A stretch of 64,000 nucleotides of DNA from DATKCT01 sp035513055 (GCA_035513055.1 DATKCT010000162.1:43284-107283), one strand, 5' to 3'. Shown: positions 38,709 through 48,264, numbered from the stretch's first letter. Numbers and translations are program-made. The notes: generated by a model from the sequence alone, not told the origin.

Positions 38709-39014
38709 ATGAAGCAACTCTTAACCATCTTTGCGGCCCTGGGCCTGGCCGGGGCAGCCTATGCTGATTGCGGCAAAAAGGTCGCCAGCATCGGCGAACT
38801 CGAGAAGTACGACGCCGTCACCAAGGCGCTTACTCTCAAAATCGTTGACTCCAGCGACCCGAAGGAAGTGGAAGCCAAGTCGGCTAAGCTCACCATGACG
38901 CCCGACAGCAAGGTCATCGCCGAGGGCGATCTCCAAGCGCTGGTCGGCAAAAAAGTCACTGTCGTGAGTGAACACGGCAAGGTCGATTTCGTGATTCTCT
39001 TGGCTGCCAAGTAA
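38709..39014 (+). CDS. Small secreted protein of unknown function
   Basis: 101 aa with a signal peptide (about 1-19, LGLAGAAYA) and a mature domain of about 80 residues with alternating strands (ALTLKIVDSS, AKLTMTPDSKVIAEG, KKVTVVSEHGKVDFVILLA). The pattern resembles small OB-like or copper/DUF5666-like periplasmic folds, but I cannot assign one. A strong terminator follows, so it is a single-gene transcript. An exact inverted repeat CGATCC-G-GGATCG at 38662-38674 lies 34 bp before the start. Confidence 0.75.
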   Translation: MKQLLTIFAALGLAGAAYADCGKKVASIGELEKYDAVTKALTLKIVDSSDPKEVEAKSAKLTMTPDSKVIAEGDLQALVGKKVTVVSEHGKVDFVILLAAK

Positions 39015-39040
39015 CCGCGACGCGTTCTTCGCAAAATAGC

Positions 39041-39075
39041 AAGCCGCTGGATTCCCATTCAGCGGCTTCTTTTTT
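39041..39075 (+). terminator. Rho-independent terminator
   Basis: AAGCCGCTG (39041-39049), a 10-nt loop and CAGCGGCTT (39060-39068) form a perfect 9-bp stem followed by a T-rich tail to 39075. It ends the transcript of the small secreted protein gene. Confidence 0.9.
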
Positions 39076-39251
39076 GGCTCTGATTTGAATCCCTCGCCAT
39101 TGACGCTGGGCCAACGCTTGTGATCGCCAGCTCAATCCCGGCGTAGTTGCGTCCGGCGAATAGGCCGCGCAGGAACCCGCCCCCTCCAGGATATCCTGAC
39201 AGATCACGCAATCCCGGCCGGCGTCCCGGCGACCGGTCCGGCAAAGGAGAT

Positions 39252-42200
39252 CTACTGACAAACCTCGCATTCGCCGCCGTTCCGCTGGACGTCGAGCTGG
39301 CACTGCGCGGCTTTCAACGCCACCGCGCTCTCCTCCTCCGTTCCAATCCCCAACGGGCTCACTCCGGACGAAATCCCGGTCAGATTTCGCGTCAGCGTCG
39401 CCGGACCCCGAATCGAACTGGCCGCTTCCGTCCTCAAATAATACGTCGTCTTCAAGCCCTGATGCCAAGCCGCGCGGTACATGTGGGACAGCACTTTCAG
39501 ATCTGGCCGGTCCAGAAAAAGATTGAGTGACTGGGATTGATCGATCCACTTCTGACGCCGGGCCGCGGCCATGATCAACCATTTCGGATCGATCTTGAAG
39601 GCGGTGAGATATCGCCGCTTGATCTCGGCGGGGATTCTCGGGATATCCTCTAATTCTCCGCGAAAATACTTCAAGTCCTCCCGCATCTTGTCGTCCCAGA
39701 GCCCGAGAGCCTTGAGGTCACGCGCCAGAAACGTGTTCAACACCGTGAAATCGCCGGAGAGATTGCTCTTGGAGTAGAGATTGACGAAGGGCGGCTCGAT
39801 GCAGGGCGAGCTGCCCATGATGTTGGAAATCGTCGCCGTGGGCGCGATGGCAAGCACATTGCTGTTCCGCATGCCCTGCTGTGAAATCTTCCGCCGGAGC
39901 CCTTCCCAATCCATCCGGGAACTGCGGTCCACCTGCACGGGGATCCCTCGCTCCGCTTCCAACAAGTCGATCGTGTCCAAGGGGAGGAGACCGCGGTCCC
40001 ACTTCGATCCTGTGTACGTCGGGTAACGGCCCCGCTCCGCAGCGAGATCGCTCGAGGCCTCGTAAGCGAAGTAGGCCACCGCCTCCATGATCTCGTCGTT
40101 GAAATCCATGGCCGCCTCCGAAGCAAAGGACAATCCCCGGCGGTAGAGAGCGTGTTGCAAGCCCATGATCCCCAAGCCGATGGGCCGGTGCGACATATTC
40201 GCCCGCCGGGCCGCTTCGGTAGGGTAAAAATTGATGTCGATCACGTTATCGAGCGCTTCCACCGCAATCCGCACTGTTTCCCGCAGCTTGCGCAGGTCCA
40301 GCCGCCCGGCCTCGTCGACGTGGGTATCCAGAACCACGGAACCGAGATTGCACACCGCCGTCTCTTCCGCTCCAGTATTCAAGGTGATCTCCGTGCACAA
40401 ATTCGAGCTGTGCACCACGCCCGTGTGATCCTGAGGACTGCGGACGTTGCACGGATCCTTGAACGTGATCCAGGGGTGCCCCGTCTCGAAGAGCATCCGG
40501 AGCATGATCTTCCACAAGTCGATGGCGGCCAGCTTTCGCCCGAAGATCTCCCGCCGCTCAGCCATCGCCTCGTATTCCACATAACGTTCCTCGAACGCCC
40601 TCCCGTAGAGTTCATGCAAATCCGGAACCTCGTTGCTGCGGAACAAGGTCCACTGCTCGCGGGCCTCCAGCCGTTTCATGAACAAATCGGGAATCCAGTT
40701 CGCCGTGTTCATGTCGTGCGCCCGCCGCCGTTCGTCCCCGGTGTTGCGGCGCAATTCGAGAAAGGCCTCGATGTCGTTGTGCCAGGTCTCGAGATAGGCG
40801 CAGCCCGAGCCGCGCCGTTTTCCGCCCTGGTTCACCGCCACCAACTGGTCGTTGTGCAGCTTGAGAAAGGGAATGACCCCCTGACTCTCGCCGTTGGTCC
40901 CTTGGAGATAGCTGCCAGTGCCTCGCACCGCCGTCCAACTGCCGCCGAGGCCTCCGGCCCATTTCGACAGAAAGGCGTTTTCGGCAATGCCCCGCACCAT
41001 GATCGATTCGATGCTGTCGTCCACCTTGTAGAGGTAACACGAGGAGAGCTGGGAATGGGGCGTCCCGGAGTTGAACAGCGTAGGCGTCGAGGAGCAAAAG
41101 CGCCGGCTCTTGTAGAGATTGTAAAGGCTCAGAATCTTCGCCTCCCGGTCGCCCTCGCCACCGAGAAACAGACCCATGGCCACGCGCATCCAGAAAAGCT
41201 GGGGCGTCTCCAGCCTCCGCGGCGCCGCGCCCCGCTTGTCCACGATCAAGTAACGGTCGTAGAGCGTCAGGATGCCGAGATAGTCGAAACTCAGGTCCGC
41301 CGCAGGATCGAGCGCGGCGGCCAGCCGGTCCAAGTCGAAGTCCAGCATCTTCGGATTGATCCGGCCTAACTCGACTCCCCGCATGAGGTTCCCTTTGAAG
41401 GCGCGCCGGTGAAACTCCCGCAAGCTGTTGACCCCGTCGCGCAGGATATTCCACCCGGTCACCTCCTCGTAGATGTAGCTGAGCAAGATCCGGCCTGCAA
41501 AACGGGCGAAATCCGCGTCGCGTTCGATCAGGGTCTTGGCGTTGAGGACGATGGATTTCTGCAAATCCTCCTCCCGGATATGGTCGTAGAGGGAACGCCG
41601 CAACTCCCGCTCGATCTCCGCCTCGCTGAGATTGAGATCCAGTCCGATGCAGGCAAAAGCAATCCGCCGCCGCAAGTCAGCCCCGTCCCAGAGATAGGAT
41701 TCGCCGTCCTGACGCTGCACCACGAGCATGGCCGCCTGCCCGAAGTCTTCGGGAAGCCCCTCCTCCTCTTCCCGCCGTTCCCGGGCCCGCAGATCGGCCC
41801 GGTGAGCCCGGTAGAGGATGTAGGCCTCGGCCACCTTGTAGTGCCCCTGCCGCATCAACTCCGCCTGAACCAGATCTTGCAGATCTTCGATAAAAAGCAG
41901 ATCCTGATCCATCCGCGCCACCCGCTCGCTGATCGCCCGCGCCACCAAGAGCGCCGGACTGGGATCGAGCTGCTGGGACAGAAACGCCTTGCTCACCGCG
42001 CTCTCCACCTTCTCGGATTTCCAAGGAACCACGTCGCGATTGCGCCGAACCACCTGGATGCGCACCCTCGGTTCCGGTGGATCCTCGTCTTCCCACTCCT
42101 GCTCGAACATGGGACTGCGTTTATGGAATATCACGACGCTCTTGGCAAGATCGTGTTCGTTACGCTTGGCCAAAGCGCTTTGAATCAAACGCGTGATTTC

Positions 42201-42545
42201 CGCCATCCCGATTCCCGTCCCCGTCCCCGCGCCGTTTTCCGCCGCCTTCCTCAATTCCCCAAACACCGCCTCGGCCAGATCCACGACCCGGGTCCGGTTC
42301 TGCTCCGTATAAATGTCCTCCTCCTGTTTGGAACGAAGAAGATTCTCGACCGCCCGCCCCAGCAACCGCGCCACATCGTTAACAGAAAGGCGGACCTGCC
42401 GGTCTCCCGACTCGAACGACAGCACTTCCTCGGCGCCCTCGCTCGCGCCCATTCCCAGCCACTCGTAGGCCGGAGCTTCGCGAACGGCGAGGGATGAGAT
42501 CTCTTCCAGTTGGAGGTCTTCTTCGATGAAATCGCGACTGATCAT
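39252..42545 (-). CDS. nrdA: Ribonucleoside-diphosphate reductase, large (alpha) subunit
   Basis: Catalytic subunit that reduces ribonucleoside diphosphates to deoxy forms. From the ATG at 42545 it has 1097 aa, much longer than E. coli NrdA (761 aa). The extra length is N-terminal. A degenerate ATP-cone-like region lies at about 45-145, a clear ATP-cone at about 160-252 (VRIQVVRRNRDVVPWKSEKV) and another at about 273-365 (LVVQRQDGESYLWDGADL). The catalytic body follows with SSCYLYKVDD, SSNLCTEITLN (Asn-Cys-Glu site) and CNLGSVVL. The C-terminus ECEVCQ holds the redox-active CxxC. It is 65 bp after nrdB. Chlamydial NrdA also has several ATP-cones. Confidence 0.95.
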   Translation of the reverse strand: MISRDFIEEDLQLEEISSLAVREAPAYEWLGMGASEGAEEVLSFESGDRQVRLSVNDVARLLGRAVENLLRSKQEEDIYTEQNRTRVVDLAEAVFGELRKAAENGAGTGTGIGMAEITRLIQSALAKRNEHDLAKSVVIFHKRSPMFEQEWEDEDPPEPRVRIQVVRRNRDVVPWKSEKVESAVSKAFLSQQLDPSPALLVARAISERVARMDQDLLFIEDLQDLVQAELMRQGHYKVAEAYILYRAHRADLRARERREEEEGLPEDFGQAAMLVVQRQDGESYLWDGADLRRRIAFACIGLDLNLSEAEIERELRRSLYDHIREEDLQKSIVLNAKTLIERDADFARFAGRILLSYIYEEVTGWNILRDGVNSLREFHRRAFKGNLMRGVELGRINPKMLDFDLDRLAAALDPAADLSFDYLGILTLYDRYLIVDKRGAAPRRLETPQLFWMRVAMGLFLGGEGDREAKILSLYNLYKSRRFCSSTPTLFNSGTPHSQLSSCYLYKVDDSIESIMVRGIAENAFLSKWAGGLGGSWTAVRGTGSYLQGTNGESQGVIPFLKLHNDQLVAVNQGGKRRGSGCAYLETWHNDIEAFLELRRNTGDERRRAHDMNTANWIPDLFMKRLEAREQWTLFRSNEVPDLHELYGRAFEERYVEYEAMAERREIFGRKLAAIDLWKIMLRMLFETGHPWITFKDPCNVRSPQDHTGVVHSSNLCTEITLNTGAEETAVCNLGSVVLDTHVDEAGRLDLRKLRETVRIAVEALDNVIDINFYPTEAARRANMSHRPIGLGIMGLQHALYRRGLSFASEAAMDFNDEIMEAVAYFAYEASSDLAAERGRYPTYTGSKWDRGLLPLDTIDLLEAERGIPVQVDRSSRMDWEGLRRKISQQGMRNSNVLAIAPTATISNIMGSSPCIEPPFVNLYSKSNLSGDFTVLNTFLARDLKALGLWDDKMREDLKYFRGELEDIPRIPAEIKRRYLTAFKIDPKWLIMAAARRQKWIDQSQSLNLFLDRPDLKVLSHMYRAAWHQGLKTTYYLRTEAASSIRGPATLTRNLTGISSGVSPLGIGTEEESAVALKAAQCQLDVQRNGGECEVCQ

Positions 42546-42610
42546 AGTATGGTTAGTTTGGACCTGCGCCGGAGCGACGGAGAATTCTCTTCCCTCTCCG
42601 GGCGCCGGGT

Positions 42611-43696
42611 TCAGAGTTCGCTGTCGTCGATGGAATCTAAGACGGAGCTTTTTTGATAGTCGGTTACCCGCCCTTCGAAAAAGTTCTGTTCTTTGCGCAT
42701 GTCCATCAGCTCGGAAAGCCATGGCAGCGGATTGACGCTGTGAGAGCCTAGGGGCGACAGCCCACAGCTCTCCAAACGGCGGTCGGCGATGTAGTCAATA
42801 TAGGCCAAGAATTCGACTTGACTCAGCCCGACCGAGCTGACCGGCAGACAATCCGCAATGAAGGTCCGCTCCAATCGCACCGCCTCTCGCATCAGATCGG
42901 CTAACTCGGCCTTGAAATCCTCCGTCCAAATCTCTTGGTTCTCCTCGACCAAATCCGCGAAGAGATTGCGAAACACTTCGATGTGATTCGATTCGTCGCG
43001 CAAGGTGTAACGAAACATCTGACCGATCCCGGGAAACTTGCCCTGGCGATAAAGACTCAGGATCATCCCGAACAAGCCGTAGAACTGAGTACCTTCCATG
43101 CACTGGCCGAAGACGAAGATGTTCTTGGCCAGAAGTTTCTTGTTCTCCGGATCCCGCAGATCCAGATCGCGGCGCAGCTCCCGGGATACGCCGGTCACGA
43201 AAGCGTTCTTGTCCCGGACCGACGGCACTTGTTCGAAGAGCGCCTCGCACTCGTGGGGATTGATCCCCAGCGAACTGATCATGTAGAGGAGGCTGTCCGC
43301 GTGAATATTTTCTTCGTGGGCGTGCCTTCCCAGCACCAGCTTCAGCTCCGGCGCCGTCACCAGCTCCCGCACCACATGCAGGATATTGTCGCCCACAATC
43401 CCCTCCGCGGCCGAGAAATAGCCAATCCCCATCCGGATGATCCAACGCTCGTTGTCGGAAACCAGATCCGGATGCTGCCACTGCTCGATGTCGCGCTGCA
43501 TCTGGATGTCTTCCGGCTCCCAGTGGTTGGCCTTCATCTTGCGGTAGATCTCGTAGGCCCACCGGTACTTCAGCGGCAGGAGGTTGAAGGCCATGCTCGC
43601 CCGGCCGTTGATCACCCGCTTGGCCGCAAAGGCCGCTTCGGCCTTGGCCTGGTCCAATACGAAACGCTTGGTCCCAATCGTGAATACCTTTTCCAT
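42611..43696 (-). CDS. nrdB: Ribonucleoside-diphosphate reductase, small (beta) subunit, no radical tyrosine (class Ic-like)
   Basis: 361 aa metal-cofactor subunit. The ligands can be placed as E98 (SAAEGIVGDN, where E. coli has Asp84), E129 and H132 (HEENIHADSLLY), a Glu in CMEGTQFY, and the E-x-x-H of RDESNHIEVF. The residue four after H132, where class Ia proteins carry the radical Tyr122, is Leu136. Loss of the Tyr together with Glu as the first ligand is the pattern of class Ic enzymes (Chlamydia type, Mn/Fe cofactor). Y138 lies two residues further on. The gene is first in the nrdB-nrdA operon. Confidence 0.94.
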   Translation of the reverse strand: MEKVFTIGTKRFVLDQAKAEAAFAAKRVINGRASMAFNLLPLKYRWAYEIYRKMKANHWEPEDIQMQRDIEQWQHPDLVSDNERWIIRMGIGYFSAAEGIVGDNILHVVRELVTAPELKLVLGRHAHEENIHADSLLYMISSLGINPHECEALFEQVPSVRDKNAFVTGVSRELRRDLDLRDPENKKLLAKNIFVFGQCMEGTQFYGLFGMILSLYRQGKFPGIGQMFRYTLRDESNHIEVFRNLFADLVEENQEIWTEDFKAELADLMREAVRLERTFIADCLPVSSVGLSQVEFLAYIDYIADRRLESCGLSPLGSHSVNPLPWLSELMDMRKEQNFFEGRVTDYQKSSVLDSIDDSEL

Positions 43697-44121
43697 AAGT
43701 CCGATGCTGCTCTAGAGTTCCGCATTCCAGCGTCTCGCCGATCCCGCCCGCAACAGCCCCTTTTCCCCCACAACCACTACATCTTGAAGCTAGGCGCAAT
43801 CAGCAGGCCCATATATTGTGTTTTTCATGAGTCCTGGAAAGGAAAATCTGCTTCCTGCCCGGCATTCTTCCGGCCCTTCCCCCGGCGCCGGTGTCTTTTC
43901 TCAAAACTCGACTTCAGTCCAGCGAGTTTTCGCCCAAACCCGCTGTCCCAAGACCGCGATCCGTGCCCGCAATCGCCGTGAATCCGCAGCGCCCCGATAG
44001 CCCAGCACTGTCCTCCTGTCCCATACACCGGCCCGCCCAGGCCAGCCGTCTCGCACCCGCCGCACGCGCCGAGGCCGGTCGCCCAACCGCGGCATCCTGA
44101 GGCCGTCCAACGGATCGTGCC
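43697..44121. other. Divergent intergenic region between nrdB and dnaG
   Basis: 425 bp with no supported gene. The part near nrdB holds a possible NrdR box (43806-43821). The part from about 43840 to 44121 is GC-rich, has open frames on both strands without recognisable products, and probably holds the dnaG-rpoD promoter and leader, which I could not define. Confidence 0.4.
43806..43821. promoter_or_regulatory. Candidate NrdR box upstream of nrdB
   Basis: The right half, ATATATTGTGT, matches the NrdR consensus fully; the left half is poor (12 of 16 positions overall). A much weaker match (9 of 16) starts 32 bp upstream at 43774, which is the usual spacing of paired NrdR boxes. It lies about 110 bp before nrdB. 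No nrdR gene is in the window. Confidence 0.4.
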
Positions 44122-45963
44122 ATGCCCCGGATCCCCGAAGAGATCATCGAACGTATCCTCCGGGACACCTCTATCGTCGATCTCGTGGGCGCCTACCTCC
44201 AACTGCGCCGCGCCGGATCGAGTTTCGTGGCTCTCTGCCCCTTCCATCAGGAGAAGACGCCGTCCTTCAACGTCAATCCCGCCCAACAACGCTTCCACTG
44301 CTTCGGCTGCGGAGAGAGCGGGGACGCCGCCCGCTTCCTGATGCTCCAGGAAGGCATCGACTTTCCCACCGCCCTCCGCCGCCTCGCCGCCCGGTCCGGG
44401 ATCGTCATCCCGGAGCAGGAAGAGGATCCCGCCGCCCAATCGCGGCGCAAGTTGCGCGACCGTCTCCGCCGCATCAACAGCAACGCCGCGGATTGGTTTC
44501 ACGTACAACTCATGCGCACGCCGGAGACCGGCGCCGCCGCCCGCGCTTATCTTAAGGAACGCGGCTTCTCCCAGGAAACCGCCCGCCGCTGGAAACTCGG
44601 CTACGCCCCCGGCCCAAGCCAGATCTTCCTCCGCTGGGCCCGGGAATCCGGTCACGCGGAAGAAATCCTCGAAGCCGCCGGCCTCGTCGCTCGCCGCGAC
44701 ACTCCTGGCCGCAACCTTTACTGCCGCTTCCGGGACCGCCTCATGTTCCCCGTTTGGGACGACTCCGGAAACATTGCGGGATTCAGCGGCAGGATCCTCG
44801 GCGCCGATCCCCGCGCCGCCAAGTACCTGAACACCCCGGAAACCCTCCTGTTCACCAAAGGCCACATCCTCTTTGGACTGCACCAAAGCCGCCGGTCGAT
44901 TCTCCGCGCCGGCCGCGCCATCGTCTGCGAGGGCCAGCTCGATCTCATCCGGATGTTCGAGGAAGGCATCGAAAACGTCGTCGCCCCGCTCGGGACCGCG
45001 TTCACCAGCGCTCACGCCCGGCTCCTGACGCGGATCACCCAGGAAGCCCTGCTCTGTTTCGATGCCGATCCCGCCGGCTACCAAGCGGCCCTGCGCACCT
45101 ACCGCGAACTCGTTCAAACCGGTATCCGCGTCCGGGCCCTGCGACTCCCGCCGGGAGAAGATCCCGATTCCCTCATCGCTTCCCAAGGCCCGGAAGCGTT
45201 CCGCGCCCTCCTGGACCAAGCGCCGGAGTTTCTCGACTTCCAACTTGCTCTCGAGTCGACGCAGCGCGATCTTTCCCTGCCCCGAGAACACCGCGCCGCC
45301 GTTGCCGCTCTGTCCGAGTCGCTGGCTCTGATCCCCGACCCCATCCTTCTCGACAGCGAAGTGCTTCGCCTATCGACCCGCCTGCACGTAGCCCCGATGG
45401 ATCTCCTCGAAGAAGTGCGGAAAATACGCTCCCGCCCCCGACCGCGGGATTCCGCTGAAGCCGCTGCCGAGCCTGGGACCGCCGCTTTCCGGCAGGCGCC
45501 TTCTCCCCTGGAAACCGCTCATCCCCGCCTGCGCCAGCTTTGCCTCCTGGCCTTGACCCGGGCTCACGCGAAAGCCGCGCTGCTCGAGCAAGGAGAACGC
45601 CTCGCCCTGATCAGCGAATACCCCGGCGGCGAGCTTGTGCTCCAAGTCATCCAAGGCGCCTTCGATCCCGAAGACCCTGCCTCGCGATCTCGCTTCTTGG
45701 CCGGCCTCGATCCGGTCGCGGAAAAGGGCTTATCCGCCCTGGCGAACTTGGCCCCCGGGGGCGACGGCCGCGCCGCCGCCCACGAGCTTCTGACCAGTCT
45801 CGAAGAAGAACGCAGCCAGCGCCATCTCCAAGCCCTCGCCGCCGCTCTCGCCGCCCCGGGCCTCTCCCTGGATGAAGCCATCCGCATCCAGAAAGAAATC
45901 CTTGACCTCCAGAGTGGCCGGAAAGATAGTTCCGCCGCCACGGGGCACAATCCTAGTTCCTAA
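44122..45963 (+). CDS. dnaG: DNA primase
   Basis: 613 aa enzyme that makes RNA primers for replication. The N-terminal CHC2-type zinc domain is visible as CPFHQEKTPSFNVNPAQQRFHCFGCGESGD (Cys at about 40, Cys at about 61 and 64), followed by the TOPRIM region with VCEGQLDLIRMFEEGIENVVAPLGTA (catalytic Glu) and LLCFDADPAGYQAA (DxD-type metal site). The C-terminal helicase-binding domain is divergent. It lies 30 bp before rpoD, the conserved macromolecular synthesis order, but rpsU is absent from the usual place. Confidence 0.95.
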   Translation: MPRIPEEIIERILRDTSIVDLVGAYLQLRRAGSSFVALCPFHQEKTPSFNVNPAQQRFHCFGCGESGDAARFLMLQEGIDFPTALRRLAARSGIVIPEQEEDPAAQSRRKLRDRLRRINSNAADWFHVQLMRTPETGAAARAYLKERGFSQETARRWKLGYAPGPSQIFLRWARESGHAEEILEAAGLVARRDTPGRNLYCRFRDRLMFPVWDDSGNIAGFSGRILGADPRAAKYLNTPETLLFTKGHILFGLHQSRRSILRAGRAIVCEGQLDLIRMFEEGIENVVAPLGTAFTSAHARLLTRITQEALLCFDADPAGYQAALRTYRELVQTGIRVRALRLPPGEDPDSLIASQGPEAFRALLDQAPEFLDFQLALESTQRDLSLPREHRAAVAALSESLALIPDPILLDSEVLRLSTRLHVAPMDLLEEVRKIRSRPRPRDSAEAAAEPGTAAFRQAPSPLETAHPRLRQLCLLALTRAHAKAALLEQGERLALISEYPGGELVLQVIQGAFDPEDPASRSRFLAGLDPVAEKGLSALANLAPGGDGRAAAHELLTSLEEERSQRHLQALAAALAAPGLSLDEAIRIQKEILDLQSGRKDSSAATGHNPSS

Positions 45964-45993
45964 TTCCCGAGCACCTCGGATTTGGTATTTAGT

Positions 45994-47781
45994 ATGGCTC
46001 AGGCAACCTCCTCGACCGCTCCACGAAGTAAGTGCCGCCGCTCCTCCCCCGGCAGCTCCACATCCCCAAGCCCAACTCCCACGCCCCTGGAGGAAGAATC
46101 CGGCGAGGTCCAATCCGCGGATTCCAGCCAGCCCGGCGCGGCGCTCACCATCGATAGCCCCGCGATCCAGGACAAGATCCGGGAATTGATCCGCATCGCC
46201 AAAGAGCAAGGGCACATCACCTACGACGACCTCAACGAGGCTCTCCCTGACGCACCCCTCGATACCGACCTCCTCGACGCCATCATCCAGCGGCTTCGCA
46301 GCATGGAGTTTGAACTCATCGAAGCCAGCGAAGTCGACCATTACAAGCCGAAACCCCAGGACCGCGACGACGAAGACGACGAAGTCGAATCCCCGCCTGC
46401 CGAAAAGCTTCCCTCCGAGGGCGTCGAGGATCCAGTCCGGATGTACCTCCGGCAAATGGGCCAAGTGCCCCTGCTCACCCGCGACCAGGAAGTCGAGATT
46501 TCCAAACGCATCGAACGAGCCGAAAGGAACGTCCAGCGCTACATCAATTCTTTCGGGTTCACGGCCAACGCCTACCTCGATCTCGCCGAACGGCTCGCCT
46601 CCGGCGAAGAGCGCCTCGACAAGGTCATCCAAGACAAGAAGATCGAGAGCCGCGAACGCTATGTGCGGGCTCTCCCGCGTCTCTGCGAACGGATGCGGGA
46701 AACCCACGCAACTGTGCACGCCCTTTACGCCAAGCGTCATCACCTCCATTCCGATAACGGCAAGACCCCGCCGGCCCAACACGAAGACGATTGGCGCAAA
46801 GCCCTCAACCAAGTCCATCGCATCTACAGCCGCTTTTACTTCAAACAGTCCGTCGCCGAACAGTTTGTCGCCTTTGCCGATCAATACCGGGACAGCTTCG
46901 ACCGCATCCAAAAGCGAGCTTTGGGCAAAAGCTCCAAAACCGAAGAGTTCCGCGAACGGCTTTCCGAAATGGAGAGGGATTGCTGGCAGACCTACGAGGA
47001 ATTCGTCGCCAACCACGACGAACTCCGCCAATGGCTGCAAGAGGCACTCCAAGCCAAGACAGAAATGGTCGAGGCCAACCTCCGGCTCGTCATTTCCATC
47101 GCCAAAAAATACACCAACCGCGGCCTCTCCTTCCTCGACCTCATCCAGGAAGGGAATATGGGACTGATGAAGGCCGTCGAGAAGTTCGAATACCGCCGCG
47201 GCTACAAATTCTCCACCTACGCCACCTGGTGGATCCGCCAAGCCATCACCCGTTCCATCGCCGACCAAGCCCGCACCATTCGGATCCCGGTCCACATGAT
47301 CGAGACTATCAATAAGCTCATGCGGGTCCAAAAACAGCTCGTCCAAGAATATGGTCGCGAGCCCAAACCCGAGGAAATCGCCGAGGAAATCCACCTCCCC
47401 GTGGAACGCGTCCGCGCTGTCCTCAAGATGGCCCAACAGCCCATCTCCCTCCAATCCCCCGTCGGAGAGGGCGACGAAACCAGCTTCGGCGATTTCATCG
47501 AAGATAAGTCTGCCGATAATCCGGTCGAAACGACCGGATTCTCTCTGCTGCGCGATAAACTCAAGGACGTCCTCCAAACCCTCACCGAACGGGAACGCCA
47601 AGTGCTCGAACAACGCTTCGGCCTCGTCGACGGTTACAGCCGCACTCTCGAAGAAGTGGGACGCCAGTTTCAGGTCACCCGGGAGCGCATCCGCCAGATC
47701 GAAGCCAAAGCCTTGAGAAAAATGCGCCATCCCACCCGGATCCGAAAGCTTGAAGGATTCCTCGAAATGCCGCAGATTTGA
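45994..47781 (+). CDS. rpoD: Primary sigma factor RpoD (sigma-70)
   Basis: 595 aa from the ATG at 45994. A variable Ser/Pro-rich N-terminus is followed by region 1.1 (about 55-125, with ITYDDLNEALP), region 1.2 (DPVRMYLRQMGQVPLLTRDQEVEISKRIE) and a non-conserved insert. Region 2 follows (NLRLVISIAKKYTNRGLSFLDLIQEGNMGLMKAVEKF and the -10-binding YATWWIRQAITRSI). Region 3 and region 4 (ERQVLEQRFGL, helix-turn-helix TLEEVGRQFQVTRERIRQIEAKALRKMRHP) complete it. All contact residues for a housekeeping sigma are present. Confidence 0.97.
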   Translation: MAQATSSTAPRSKCRRSSPGSSTSPSPTPTPLEEESGEVQSADSSQPGAALTIDSPAIQDKIRELIRIAKEQGHITYDDLNEALPDAPLDTDLLDAIIQRLRSMEFELIEASEVDHYKPKPQDRDDEDDEVESPPAEKLPSEGVEDPVRMYLRQMGQVPLLTRDQEVEISKRIERAERNVQRYINSFGFTANAYLDLAERLASGEERLDKVIQDKKIESRERYVRALPRLCERMRETHATVHALYAKRHHLHSDNGKTPPAQHEDDWRKALNQVHRIYSRFYFKQSVAEQFVAFADQYRDSFDRIQKRALGKSSKTEEFRERLSEMERDCWQTYEEFVANHDELRQWLQEALQAKTEMVEANLRLVISIAKKYTNRGLSFLDLIQEGNMGLMKAVEKFEYRRGYKFSTYATWWIRQAITRSIADQARTIRIPVHMIETINKLMRVQKQLVQEYGREPKPEEIAEEIHLPVERVRAVLKMAQQPISLQSPVGEGDETSFGDFIEDKSADNPVETTGFSLLRDKLKDVLQTLTERERQVLEQRFGLVDGYSRTLEEVGRQFQVTRERIRQIEAKALRKMRHPTRIRKLEGFLEMPQI

Positions 47782-47841
47782 ATCAATCCGCACTGCGCAA
47801 CTTCCCGCGCAGCGAGGTGTTCCACCCGGGAACGGGAAATC

Positions 47842-48264
47842 ATGAACGCTGGATTCGAGCCCAACGACCCGGAATGGGATTTCCTCGGCAAAGCCTCCCG
47901 GCCTGCTCCACGCGCCGGGTTCGCTCAAGCCGTGCTCCGGGCCCTCGAATCCCAGGATGGATCCCCGCGGATCGTTCGCTTCCCAGCCGCTCAGGCCTGG
48001 GTCGCCGGTCTCACCGCTGCAGCGGCCGCAGTGGCCTTGATTGCCATCGCTCTCTCTACCTTCCGCTCCCCCAATTCCAGCATCTCCCCCCCGCAATTCG
48101 CCGGTTCCCAGCCACAGCCAGTCGCGATCGAGTCCCCTTCCTCCCCGCTCGCCGATGAACTCCCCGACGAAGACATCACCGGCCTCTTCACGCTGGAACG
48201 ATTGCTTTCTACCGAAGACGTAGACAGCCTCGACAACGAAGACCTCGTCGCTCTGCTCTACTGA
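47842..48264 (+). CDS. Small membrane protein of unknown function downstream of rpoD
   Basis: 140 aa with a soluble N-terminus of about 50 residues, one membrane segment (about 53-70, AGLTAAAAAVALIAIAL), a Ser/Pro-rich linker and an acidic C-terminus (LERLLSTEDVDSLDNEDLVALL). The N-terminal part (GFAQAVLRALESQ) and the single membrane segment resemble anti-sigma or zinc-finger-less sigma-associated proteins, but no zinc motif is present. It lies 60 bp after rpoD in the same direction. No family recognised. Confidence 0.65.
   Translation: MNAGFEPNDPEWDFLGKASRPAPRAGFAQAVLRALESQDGSPRIVRFPAAQAWVAGLTAAAAAVALIAIALSTFRSPNSSISPPQFAGSQPQPVAIESPSSPLADELPDEDITGLFTLERLLSTEDVDSLDNEDLVALLY

Noticed and set aside
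43840..44121. Open frames on both strands before dnaG as possible small genes
   Set aside because: Arg/Pro/Ser-rich products with no motif and no ribosome binding site; more likely a leader region.
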